From a virus, in IMG/VR virus record IMGVR_UViG_3300013102_000800, positions 1 to 46,519 of that record: DNA of 46,519 bases; one strand, given 5' to 3'. Of this stretch, positions 13,766 through 20,816 are shown piece by piece; position 1 is the first letter of the stretch, and the number at the start of each line of letters is the position of its first letter. Below the pieces are notes generated by a model. It searched no databases. It had not been told where the DNA came from and saw only the letters and a program-made list of their open reading frames with translations. Made by a program: the position numbers and the translations under genes.

Positions 13766-14556
13766 GCGTTCAAGCAATGTCCTGGGCGCTCTCGCTGCCC
13801 GTCCAATCCCTCAAAGACTCGAGCGCGCGTCACGTGCTGCTGTGCTTGGCCAACTACGCCGGTTCGAACGGTGCAGGGGCGTTTCCGTCTGCTTCGACCC
13901 TGGCTCAAGACACCGGCCTTTCCGAGCGTACCGTTCGTTACAAGCTGGATGACCTGGAGAAGTCCGGTCTGATCCAGAAGGGCAACCAAGCCATTGCCGC
14001 CGTGCACATCGATCGCCATGACCGCCGTCCAGTAGTTTATGACCTTCAACTATTGCGGGGTGCAAATCCTGCACCCCGTACAAAACGGGGTGCAGATGAC
14101 GCAACGGGGTGCAACTCACAACAGAACGGGGTGCAGCCTGGAACAGAACGGGGTGCAGAGGCTGCACCCAATACATCAATTAACCATCAAGGAACCGAAC
14201 AGCAGCAGCGGCAGCCGATTGCCGATGTGATTGCTGAGCAGGATCAGGCAGCCATCGAAGCACTGGACGACCGCCAACGCTTCGCCATGTTCGCCTCCTG
14301 GACTCCGAACGAGAAGGCGCTGGCCGACCAACTTGCGATCGCCAGGCTGCCTGCCGAAGTCATCACCAGCCAGCTGCTCGAAACGTTCATGGGTTTCTAC
14401 GTTGCCCGCCCAGCGTCAGTACAGAGCGCCGCTGGTTGGTGCTTCGAACTGGTTAAGTGGGCAAAACGAGACAAAACCAGAACCGCCGGCACTGCTTCGC
14501 AGGCGGACGAGTTCGACGACACCGACATCGAGTGGATGACTGGGGGTGCCAAATGA
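13762..14556 (+). CDS. Replication initiator, O-like, with internal iterons
   Basis: 264 residues. The N-terminal winged helix (VQSLKDSSARHVLLCLANYAG..FPSASTLAQDTGLSERTVRYKLDDLEKSGLIQK) is the helix-turn-helix of phage replication proteins and DnaT/GntR-like initiators. A low-complexity Gln/Gly-rich middle is encoded by iterons at 14056-14169, and a C-terminal segment (170-264) probably contacts the helicase loader. The arrangement matches lambda O with ori inside the gene. It overlaps the P-like gene as ATGA. Confidence 0.85.
   Translation: MSVQAMSWALSLPVQSLKDSSARHVLLCLANYAGSNGAGAFPSASTLAQDTGLSERTVRYKLDDLEKSGLIQKGNQAIAAVHIDRHDRRPVVYDLQLLRGANPAPRTKRGADDATGCNSQQNGVQPGTERGAEAAPNTSINHQGTEQQQRQPIADVIAEQDQAAIEALDDRQRFAMFASWTPNEKALADQLAIARLPAEVITSQLLETFMGFYVARPASVQSAAGWCFELVKWAKRDKTRTAGTASQADEFDDTDIEWMTGGAK
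14056..14169. repeat. Iterons: putative phage replication origin
   Basis: Five direct copies of CGGGGTGCA at 14056, 14086, 14105, 14127 and 14149, with inverted copies at 14070-14078 and (truncated) 14163-14169. The last three are 22 bases apart, two helical turns. The extended core AACAGAACGGGGTGCA is identical in the last two. AT-rich sequence (AATACATCAATTAACCATCAA) follows directly, as expected of a melting region. All lie inside the O-like gene. Confidence 0.75.
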
Positions 14557-15254
14557 AAACGGTTTCCACGGTAGCGGCTCAGGCCTTGACCAAAGTCCGT
14601 CACGGCGAATTCATCGACGCCACCACCGATGTTTCGGTGCAAGAACGGCAGGATCAGGCACGGGAAACAGGCAAGGTGATCAACCGGCTATTCCGCCAGA
14701 TGCGTTCGATCCGCACGGCATGGCGTCAAGCCTGGCCGGACAAGAAGGCGTACATGGAATCGAAGGCCACCTGGCTGCAGGCCTTCATCGAGAACGGCAT
14801 CTGCACCCAAGAGCAGATCGATATCGGCCTGATCCGTTGCCGCGCCGAGCCGTCCGACTTCATCCCGAGCGTTGGCAAATTCATTCAAGGCTGCGTGCCG
14901 ACGCCGGAGATGCTCAACCCGCCATTGCCGAGCGTGGAGGTGGCTTACAAGCAGGCCCTTCGCAACTGTCACCCAACGATGCACGGCATTGCGAAGTGGT
15001 TTCACCCTGCCGTCTACCACGCGACCGCCGCCGCTGGGTTTAGCAGCCTGCCACTGCTCAGCCAGGAGCTTGGCCTGGTCAGTTTCGAGAAGCGGTATCT
15101 CGAACAGGTTCGCAAGGTCTGGATGGGTGAGCAGCTCGGGCCGGTTCCAGTAGCTGAGTTGGCCGGCCCCGCGCCAGAGCGCACACCAGAGGTGGGCAAT
15201 CAGGCGTTGGCCGAACTCCGTGCGATGCGTGCGCGAGGTGCTGCCCGTGCCTAA
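14553..15254 (+). CDS. Replication protein P-like helicase loader
   Basis: 233 residues, starting at the ATG that overlaps the O-like stop. Residues 35-75 (NRLFRQMRSIRTAWRQAWPDKKAYMESKATWLQAFIENGICTQEQIDIGL) match the phage replication protein P family, which brings host DnaB helicase to the origin. Later PSDFIPSVGKFIQGC, a typical P-family block, follows. Gene order O-P and the iterons next door agree with this role. Confidence 0.85.
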   Translation: MKTVSTVAAQALTKVRHGEFIDATTDVSVQERQDQARETGKVINRLFRQMRSIRTAWRQAWPDKKAYMESKATWLQAFIENGICTQEQIDIGLIRCRAEPSDFIPSVGKFIQGCVPTPEMLNPPLPSVEVAYKQALRNCHPTMHGIAKWFHPAVYHATAAAGFSSLPLLSQELGLVSFEKRYLEQVRKVWMGEQLGPVPVAELAGPAPERTPEVGNQALAELRAMRARGAARA

Positions 15255-15456
15255 CTCCCGCCTTGCAACGACCAACCCTGCCGATTACCGCTTCGCCGTG
15301 CACTGCTGCGCGCACAAGTTGGACCTGACCGACAAGCCGGATCGCGCGGTGGCCTTGTTCGAACATCAGGTTCTCGCTTTCAAATTCGGCCAGACGATGT
15401 GGCCAGAACATTTCGAGGTGATCGACGTCATCACCGGGGAGCGGGTATGCGCGTGA
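15247..15456 (+). CDS. Hypothetical nin-region protein
   Basis: 69 residues from a GTG at 15247, eight bases after GAGG and overlapping the P-like stop codon. Contains TNPADYRFAVHCCAHKLDLTDKPDRAVALFEHQVLAFKFGQTMWPEHFEV. No family recognised. Its stop overlaps the start of the YbcO-like gene, so it is translated in the same operon. Confidence 0.6.
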   Translation: MPNSRLATTNPADYRFAVHCCAHKLDLTDKPDRAVALFEHQVLAFKFGQTMWPEHFEVIDVITGERVCA

Positions 15457-15749
15457 CCTCGAAGAAACTACGCGCCTCGGCCAATGGCCAGGACTGCACT
15501 GTCCGCGCGCCTGGCGCTTGCAACTTCGACCCAGCTACAACGGTGCTCGCTCACCTGCCATGCGGCCAAAAAGGCATGGGCATGAAGGGCTTCGACACTG
15601 TCGCCGTGTACGCGTGCAGCGCTTGCCATGACGTAATCGACGGCCGCGCCGTCGGCGACATCGATTGGCAGGACATGCCGCGGGCCATCGCCGAAACACA
15701 CGAGGCCCTGATCCGGGCCGGAATACTTACCGTGAAGGGGGCTGCATGA
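15447..15749 (+). CDS. YbcO/DUF1364-type nuclease-domain protein
   Basis: 100 residues. GQDCTVRAPGACNFDPATTVLAHLPCGQKGMGMKGFDTVAVYACSACHDVIDGR matches DUF1364 (YbcO), with Cys and His ligands (Cys at GQDC, GACN; HLPCGQ; CSACHD) placed like an HNH/His-Me zinc nuclease. The family sits in nin regions and is thought to process branched DNA. The ATG at 15447 has GGGGAG five bases upstream; the longer frame is rejected. Confidence 0.8.
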   Translation: MRVTSKKLRASANGQDCTVRAPGACNFDPATTVLAHLPCGQKGMGMKGFDTVAVYACSACHDVIDGRAVGDIDWQDMPRAIAETHEALIRAGILTVKGAA

Positions 15750-15859
15750 TCGACCCAATGACTTTGCTTGTCGTGATGATCCTCGCCTGCTGGGTGCTGC
15801 GCGAGTTGTGCGGTGTTATTGATCGCCGGCAGCGGAAAGCGCGGGGTGAGCGCCCATGA
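15746..15859 (+). CDS. Small single-span membrane peptide
   Basis: 37 residues: one hydrophobic helix (MTLLVVMILACWVLREL) followed by a very basic tail (DRRQRKARGERP), so N-out/C-in topology is likely. It overlaps both neighbours by four bases (ATGA on each side), with AGGGGG upstream. Function unknown; it might be a membrane regulator or simply a lysis-timing peptide. Confidence 0.55.
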   Translation: MIDPMTLLVVMILACWVLRELCGVIDRRQRKARGERP

Positions 15860-16287
15860 AGACGTTCACCCCGAAGCTATTCAAGCAGGCCGCCCCGCGC
15901 GCCAAGTCCGTCGACCGCGAAGGCCTTGAACAGGCTGCACTGATGGCCGAACTCCGTGCCTGCATGCCGGCCGTCGCTGATCTGATCTATCACGTTCCGA
16001 ATGGCGGGCACCGGCACAAGGCCGTGGCAGCGAAACTGAAGCAGCAGGGTGTGGTGGCCGGTATTCCTGATCTGGTGCTGACCATGGCGCGCGGTGGCTA
16101 CTTCGGTCTGTATATCGAGTTCAAGGCCACGCCGCCGAACGATGCCGCGATCTCGGCCAGCCAGCACGAACGCATTCGCAAACTGAACGACCAGGGCTAT
16201 CTCGCCGTGGTCTGCCGTGGCCACTTCGACGCGATGGAGCAGATCCGCGCCTACCTGCGCATGGCTCCTACCGTGGCGGCCGCATGA
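15856..16287 (+). CDS. VRR-NUC domain nuclease
   Basis: 143 residues. EQAALMAELRACMPAVADLIYHVPNGGHRHKAVAAKLKQQGVVAGIPDLVLTMARGGYFGLYIEFKATPPND carries the VRR-NUC PD-(D/E)XK signature: early Glu, HxPNGG, GIPD and IEFK. VRR-NUC phage proteins are Holliday-junction-resolvase-like nucleases. It fits the recombination cluster of the nin region beside YbcO-like and tyrosine recombinase genes. Confidence 0.85.
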   Translation: MKTFTPKLFKQAAPRAKSVDREGLEQAALMAELRACMPAVADLIYHVPNGGHRHKAVAAKLKQQGVVAGIPDLVLTMARGGYFGLYIEFKATPPNDAAISASQHERIRKLNDQGYLAVVCRGHFDAMEQIRAYLRMAPTVAAA

Positions 16288-17564
16288 GCGAGACGATGCT
16301 GACCACCTTCTCGGATGCCGAGATCCGGCGCCAGGCCGGCAACTTGGACGTTCGGGACATGCGTGATGCGCGGTACCCGGGCGTCTACTTCCGCTTTCAC
16401 CAGAACCGGGACCGCGGCTCTTGGCACCTGGTGGTCGGCAAGAAGTGGGAGAAGATCGCCGGTTTCCCAGAGCTTCCGGCGAAGGGACTGATCAGCGCGC
16501 TGCCGAAGATTCGCGAGCGTCTGGCGATCGATCCGAAGGCCTCGGCCGCCGCCGGCACCTTGCAGACGGTCGGCCAGCTGCTGGACTGGTTCATGACCCG
16601 TCAATCGACGGAGCGGAGTCTGTCGGCGAAACGCCGGGCCACCAACACCTCAATCATCACGTGCCACCTCAAGCCTCGCCTCAGTGACCTGCTGGTGGAC
16701 GAGGTTGATCGTTCTGCCCTGGACAAGCTGGTGATGTGGCCGATGCAGGCCGAGATGTCGCTGTCGTATGTTCGGTTGATGTGGGGTGTGCTGGTTGTCG
16801 CGTTCCGGCAGGCCGAGAAGCTGCGCCTGATCGCCAAGAACCCCATCGCCGGCTTCAAGTTTACCGACTTCACCAAGGCTCGAATTCTGCCCAAGCCATC
16901 ACGTTTGCGTGCCGTGCAGCTGGAAGAGGTGATCGGTCAACTGGCCGAGGATTTCGACCAGCACCCGCAGGACTGCATGTTGGCTCTGATGATGCTCTGC
17001 CACGGCACTCGCGCTGGCGAGACACGGCAAGCCCGCTGGGCTCACCTGACCCTGGGTGAACAGGGCGAGTGGTTCATTCCCGCCGAGAACACCAAGACCC
17101 GTTGCGAGCATCACCTGCCTCTCACCCATCAAGTCTGCGCGCTGCTGGAGCGGTACCGGGTCTGGCAATCGGCCAAGGGCTACAAGGGCGCCTACATGTT
17201 CCCGGCGCGTAATCGTGGACCGATCAGCGACAGCCAAGCCTGTGCCGTGTTCACCCGGCTGGGCAAAGGCGAGTGGACCAGCCATGACCTTCGCAAGGTG
17301 GCCCGCACCGGCTGGACGGACCTCGGTGTCGACTTCCTCATCGGCGAGATGCTGGTGAATCACACGCTGACCCGCAACGTGCAGACCTACATCCACACCT
17401 CGGCGGAGTTGCTCAAGCGCGAGGCGCTGAACAAGTGGCACGAATGGTTAGACGGGAAGGGCTTCAACCTGATTCACCGCTCGACCATGACTAGAAACGA
17501 AAATTCGCAGAATGCCGCCGAAGCCTTGAATGGCGCGGCCTCTAGCCAAATCACGAATCCATAA
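16284..17564 (+). CDS. Second tyrosine recombinase
   Basis: 426 residues, a full tyrosine recombinase unrelated in position to int. It has an N-terminal arm-binding-like domain (1-85), a core-binding domain (92-190) and a catalytic domain with Arg243 (CHGTRAGETRQARW), Lys271, HxxR at 334-337 (SHDLRKVART), His360 and Tyr369 (TYIHT). All catalytic residues are present, so it should be active. It is expressed in the replication cluster rather than with excisionase, suggesting genome-dimer resolution or another replicative job rather than integration. Confidence 0.9.
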   Translation: MSETMLTTFSDAEIRRQAGNLDVRDMRDARYPGVYFRFHQNRDRGSWHLVVGKKWEKIAGFPELPAKGLISALPKIRERLAIDPKASAAAGTLQTVGQLLDWFMTRQSTERSLSAKRRATNTSIITCHLKPRLSDLLVDEVDRSALDKLVMWPMQAEMSLSYVRLMWGVLVVAFRQAEKLRLIAKNPIAGFKFTDFTKARILPKPSRLRAVQLEEVIGQLAEDFDQHPQDCMLALMMLCHGTRAGETRQARWAHLTLGEQGEWFIPAENTKTRCEHHLPLTHQVCALLERYRVWQSAKGYKGAYMFPARNRGPISDSQACAVFTRLGKGEWTSHDLRKVARTGWTDLGVDFLIGEMLVNHTLTRNVQTYIHTSAELLKREALNKWHEWLDGKGFNLIHRSTMTRNENSQNAAEALNGAASSQITNP

Positions 17565-17580
17565 AAGGCGAGGTTTAAAA

Positions 17581-17811
17581 ATGCATATTTCCGAGCATGG
17601 CGCCTTCGCCCTATCCATGGCGACTGCCTTGAGCAAGGCCGAAAAGCCAGCTTTCGACCGGTCAAAAGTGTTCATGGTCATGATGCTTAAGTTCGACGAA
17701 TTCCGCCGCTTGCACGTCGTCATGCAAGGCGGTCACAGCTTCGATATCGACAGCAATCAGGTTCCGTTCAGTCTAGATGCCGCCGCCGACTGGCTTGTAG
17801 GTGCCGCATGA
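17581..17811 (+). CDS. Hypothetical nin-region protein
   Basis: 76 residues; GAGG seven bases before the ATG decides the start. Ends DSNQVPFSLDAAADWLVGAA. No family recognised. Overlaps the following gene by four bases and is part of the rightward early operon. Confidence 0.6.
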   Translation: MHISEHGAFALSMATALSKAEKPAFDRSKVFMVMMLKFDEFRRLHVVMQGGHSFDIDSNQVPFSLDAAADWLVGAA

Positions 17812-18122
17812 AGAAGTCGCACGGCCCAGCATTCCGTCGCGACGCGAAGCCGCTCATGGTGTGCGGGATCTGCCGCGGCGCCACGGTCATCAGCGGGGTG
17901 TTCCATCAGCTGGATTGCGTCCAGTGCAACGCTTCGGGCTGGGTCTGCGCGACTACCGGTGAGGCGATGCCATTGCCTGACCTGGTGCAGCAGCTCAGTT
18001 TGAAGCTGCGCAACATGACCGCCGAGTTGGCCAGGGCAAAGCAGGGGCAGGGCGGTGCCCACGAACAATACGAACAGAACAACCGCCGCGGTGCCGGCGC
18101 TTCGAACTACACAGGGGATTGA
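17808..18122 (+). CDS. Zinc-ribbon-like phage protein
   Basis: 104 residues with CGICRGATVISGVFHQLDCVQCNASGWVC, giving CxxC and CxxC pairs 15 residues apart and a further Cys, as in zinc ribbons of DnaJ-type. Helical C-terminus (VQQLSLKLRNMTAELARAKQG) followed by a disordered tail. A DNA- or protein-binding role in the run-up to Q is likely but unproven. Confidence 0.6.
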   Translation: MKKSHGPAFRRDAKPLMVCGICRGATVISGVFHQLDCVQCNASGWVCATTGEAMPLPDLVQQLSLKLRNMTAELARAKQGQGGAHEQYEQNNRRGAGASNYTGD

Positions 18123-18125
18123 TCA

Positions 18126-18479
18126 ATGGCCAGAACCAAGAGTTTCACAGAGCGCACTTCTGAAGACCTACTGGAGCATTGGGGCCGCTGGGTTGTGCTG
18201 GGATCGGGAGTGTCCTGCTGCGCCTCCCGCGAGAACACCCTACACACACCGATGATCACTGATGACGATGCGCTGATGATTGACGGGTTGATGGGCCGAT
18301 TGCTCAAGCGTTACCCGGAATGCGGGAACGTGCTGATGAAGTACTACACCGCTCGTGATAAAGCGTTGGTGGACGTAGGCAAGAAGTTGGGCTTCGGTGA
18401 AGAGAAGACCAGGCAGCTTTGGAAAGCGGGCATTGCCTGGATTGATGGCGCTTTGGATATTCGTCGAGAGGCCGCTTGA
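18126..18479 (+). CDS. Antitermination protein Q-like
   Basis: 117 residues. FTERTSEDLLEHWGRWVVLGSGVSCCASRENTLH..DDALMIDGLMGRLLKRYPECGNVLMKYYTARDKALVDVGKKLGFGEEKTRQLWKAGIAWIDGAL matches phage antitermination Q/DUF1133-type proteins. It should bind near the late promoter and let RNA polymerase pass terminators. The position, last gene of the early rightward operon with the promoter overlapping its stop codon, is diagnostic. It lacks the zinc-binding insert of lambda Q. Confidence 0.8.
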   Translation: MARTKSFTERTSEDLLEHWGRWVVLGSGVSCCASRENTLHTPMITDDDALMIDGLMGRLLKRYPECGNVLMKYYTARDKALVDVGKKLGFGEEKTRQLWKAGIAWIDGALDIRREAA

Positions 18480-18504
18480 CAGGACCGGGGCGGGTATATA
18501 GATT
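18476..18504 (+). promoter_or_regulatory. Late promoter PR'
   Basis: Perfect TTGACA (18476-18481), 17-base spacer and TAGATT (18499-18504). The -35 overlaps the Q stop codon, so Q binding sequences probably extend into the gene's end. The transcript should start near 18511 and meet two terminators within 100 bases unless antiterminated. Confidence 0.75.
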
Positions 18505-18532
18505 TCAGTTACTTTGCGGTTTTTACGCGAGC

Positions 18533-18562
18533 AAAGCCCGACTCTGAAGTTGGGCTTTTTGC
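18533..18562 (+). terminator. Late-leader terminator 1
   Basis: Ten-pair stem AAAGCCCGAC/GTTGGGCTTT (one G-U), six-base loop, then TT. Immediately downstream of PR'; equivalent to lambda tR'. Confidence 0.8.
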
Positions 18563-18578
18563 TTTCTACAGTTCACAG

Positions 18579-18605
18579 AGCCTCGGCATTTGCCGGGGCT
18601 TTTTC
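18579..18605 (+). terminator. Late-leader terminator 2
   Basis: Stem AGCCTCGGC/GCCGGGGCT (one G-U pair) with a four-base loop and a T-run. The tandem arrangement with the preceding terminator makes late expression strictly Q-dependent. Confidence 0.8.
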
Positions 18606-18694
18606 GTTTTCGGCTCCACCACACCCATTGCTCCGAGCTGGGAGTGCTGCTGGAGCTGATTCAAATTAAGTCATGCAGAGTCGGAGTCGAGCGC

Positions 18695-19024
18695 ATGGAT
18701 CTTCTGCATCGCCTGATCGACAAAGCTGAATGGCTTATCGCGGGATTGATTGGAGCAATTGTTGCCAGTTGGTGGCACAAGGACGACCTAACTGATTGGC
18801 GAGCCTGGGCAATTTTCTTGGTCACTGGAGTGGCCTGCTCTCTGTACCTGACAGGCATGGTCAGCGCATACCTCGGTGTGACTGAGCCGAGCATCGTCGC
18901 CGGCATCGGCTTTCTTCTTGGCACCTTCGGCGGCTCACTTCTGGCGGCGATCAATCGCGCCATCAAAGCCGCTGACCTCTGGGCGCTCATTCGCCAGCGG
19001 TTCGGCGGGGGTAATCCACCATGA
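18695..19024 (+). CDS. Putative class I holin
   Basis: 109 residues with three predicted transmembrane helices (about 11-28, 36-58, 66-88) and a polar C-terminus, size and shape of an LydA/Phage_holin_3 type holin. GGAG eight bases before the ATG fixes the start. First gene of the late transcript. The endolysin is 20 kb downstream, so the lysis genes are split. Confidence 0.7.
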   Translation: MDLLHRLIDKAEWLIAGLIGAIVASWWHKDDLTDWRAWAIFLVTGVACSLYLTGMVSAYLGVTEPSIVAGIGFLLGTFGGSLLAAINRAIKAADLWALIRQRFGGGNPP

Positions 19025-19371
19025 ATTACGAACTGCTCAACTCCATTGCGTGTGGATTAATCGCTCTATGGGCGACCTGGTGCGTGCTGAGCGGGAATGT
19101 GAGGGACGGCATCCTCGGGAAGCTGATCTATTCCGCGATCGCCATCAGTGGCTTCGTGGTGATGACGCGCAGTCAGAACATCTTCATCGGTCCAACCACT
19201 GCCGGTCTGACGCTGCATGTGTCGCTGGCCTTGGCGGGTTTGCGGCATATCTTCATGGTCACCTGGTGGCTGACGGTGAAAGCCTGGCTTTGCCGCACGC
19301 TCAACTGCGAACACTGCATGGGTTGTGACAAAACCACCCCACAACAGGTTGATCGTCACAAACAAGGGTGA
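19021..19371 (+). CDS. Second holin-like membrane protein
   Basis: 116 residues with three hydrophobic segments (about 5-24, 33-52, 62-92) and a cysteine-rich cytosolic tail (CRTLNCEHCMGCDK, CxxxxCxxCxxC) that might bind metal. It overlaps the first holin gene by four bases. It may be an antiholin or pinholin partner, or an unrelated membrane protein carried with the holin. Confidence 0.55.
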   Translation: MNYELLNSIACGLIALWATWCVLSGNVRDGILGKLIYSAIAISGFVVMTRSQNIFIGPTTAGLTLHVSLALAGLRHIFMVTWWLTVKAWLCRTLNCEHCMGCDKTTPQQVDRHKQG

Positions 19372-19377
19372 TGGCAG

Positions 19378-20118
19378 ATGGTCAAAATCGAGGCTCACAC
19401 CAATATTGAAGAGCTTTCGAAAGCTCTGCGCACTGTTGGTAGCAAGCAACTCCCTTTTGCCTTCGCCCTTATGGCCACGCGCTTAGCGATGTTGGTAAAG
19501 AAAGGTGAGCTCTCAGTGCTGAGGGCTCGCCTCGATAGGCCAACCGCGACCACGATGAACAGCCTTTACGTGAAGGCCGCCAAGAAAGGCAACCCCGAGG
19601 CGCGCACCTTCTTCAAGGATGCATGGACGTCAGGTGTGCCAGCGGACACCTACCTGCAACAGGCAGTGAAGGGTGGTCGCCGGCCCCACAAACGATTCGA
19701 AAAGGCATTGATCGGCAAGGGCATCATGAAGCCAGGTCAGTACGCAATCCCAGCAGCATCAGCGCTCAATCAATTCGGCAACGTCCCGCGCGGCACGATC
19801 ATGAAGATACTGTCCGGCTTGGGTGCGGCCGAGTCTGTCAGTGGTGTGCAGGCCAACGCCACGGGCAGCAAGCGCAGTAAGCGCAAGGGCAATGCGCAGA
19901 AGTATTTCGCCGGTGATGTCGATGGTGCTCAAGGTATATGGGAGAGGAAGAAGACCGCGTTCGGAGATGCCGTTCGACCTGTCTTCATCTTCAGTGACAG
20001 CGAGCCAGGCTATCGAGTGATCGTTCCGTTCTACAAAATCGCAGACAACATCGTGAAGGCGAACAGGGCTCGAGAGTTCCAAAGCGCAATGGATGCAGCA
20101 CTCGCAACGAAACGATAA
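19378..20118 (+). CDS. Hypothetical late protein before terminase
   Basis: 246 residues, basic, with a long helical N-terminal half and a conserved-looking block GQYAIPAASALNQFGNVPRGTIMKILSGLG; the C-terminal part (FIFSDSEPGYRVIVPFYKIADNIVKANRAREFQSAMDAALATKR) has a beta-hairpin feel. Resembles virion-morphogenesis or minor tail proteins found at this place in Pseudomonas prophages, but no specific family is recognised. Confidence 0.6.
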   Translation: MVKIEAHTNIEELSKALRTVGSKQLPFAFALMATRLAMLVKKGELSVLRARLDRPTATTMNSLYVKAAKKGNPEARTFFKDAWTSGVPADTYLQQAVKGGRRPHKRFEKALIGKGIMKPGQYAIPAASALNQFGNVPRGTIMKILSGLGAAESVSGVQANATGSKRSKRKGNAQKYFAGDVDGAQGIWERKKTAFGDAVRPVFIFSDSEPGYRVIVPFYKIADNIVKANRAREFQSAMDAALATKR

Positions 20119-20270
20119 GGATTCTCGACTGCGTGGTCGTCGGTGCGCCATATTGGTGCACCCACCCCCCCCTTTGGGTCCTTCCCGGCCCCCAGGCCGG
20201 TTGCGGGTAATTCGGGCCCCGCGCGCCAAATATGTATGACCTTTTTCCCACGGTTGGTTGTTGTTTAGTT
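20119..20270. other. Candidate cos packaging site
   Basis: No gene in this 150-base stretch between the late hypothetical gene and the terminase small subunit, the usual place of cos. It holds a C-rich run (CCCACCCCCCCC at about 20161-20172), GGCCCCCAGGCCGG, and GCGGGTAATTCGGGCCC, which resembles the right half of lambda cosN (CGCGGGTTTTCGC). Strand breaks cannot be seen from sequence. Confidence 0.4.
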
Positions 20271-20816
20271 ATGGCCAAAAACGAAACAACCAAACAGCGC
20301 GGCTGGTTGAACAAATCCGAGATGGCGTCGAGCCTGGGGATTTCGCCGCAAGCCTTTGACAAATGGGGAGTTGCGCCTGTCGCACGCATCGGTCGAGAGG
20401 CGTTCTACACCGTGCAGAATGTGGTCGAAAACCGCGTTGAACACTCGCAGCGGAAACAACAACCAGTGGGTGAGGGAACCGAAGGTCTCGATCCACTGAT
20501 TGAGTACAAGCTGCTCGAAGAGCGCCGCGGACTTACCGCCGCTCAGCGGGTCGCCCAAGAGAAGAAGAACCTAGTGCTCGACAAGCAGCTGGTGCCTGTT
20601 CCATTCGCCACATTTGCCCTGGCCAAAATTGCCGCTCAGATCGGCTCCAAGCTGGATACCGTCGGCAAGACTGTCAGCCGGCGTCACCCTGAAGTTGATG
20701 CACGAGTGATTGAGTCGATGGAGCGTGAAATAGCGATCGCTCGAAATATTGCCGCCAGCTTTGGTGAGCAACTTCCGGAATTATTAGATGAGTACGTCGA
20801 GTCCATGGCTGAATGA
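20271..20816 (+). CDS. Terminase small subunit (DUF1441/Nu1 type)
   Basis: 181 residues. The start WLNKSEMASSLGISPQAFDKWGVAPVARIGREAFY is the winged-helix of DUF1441 terminase small subunits, which recognise cos and position the large subunit. The helical C-terminus mediates assembly. The ATG at 20271 is chosen by family match; the upstream ATG at 20232 has no ribosome-binding site. It overlaps the large subunit gene by 29 bases. Confidence 0.85.
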   Translation: MAKNETTKQRGWLNKSEMASSLGISPQAFDKWGVAPVARIGREAFYTVQNVVENRVEHSQRKQQPVGEGTEGLDPLIEYKLLEERRGLTAAQRVAQEKKNLVLDKQLVPVPFATFALAKIAAQIGSKLDTVGKTVSRRHPEVDARVIESMEREIAIARNIAASFGEQLPELLDEYVESMAE

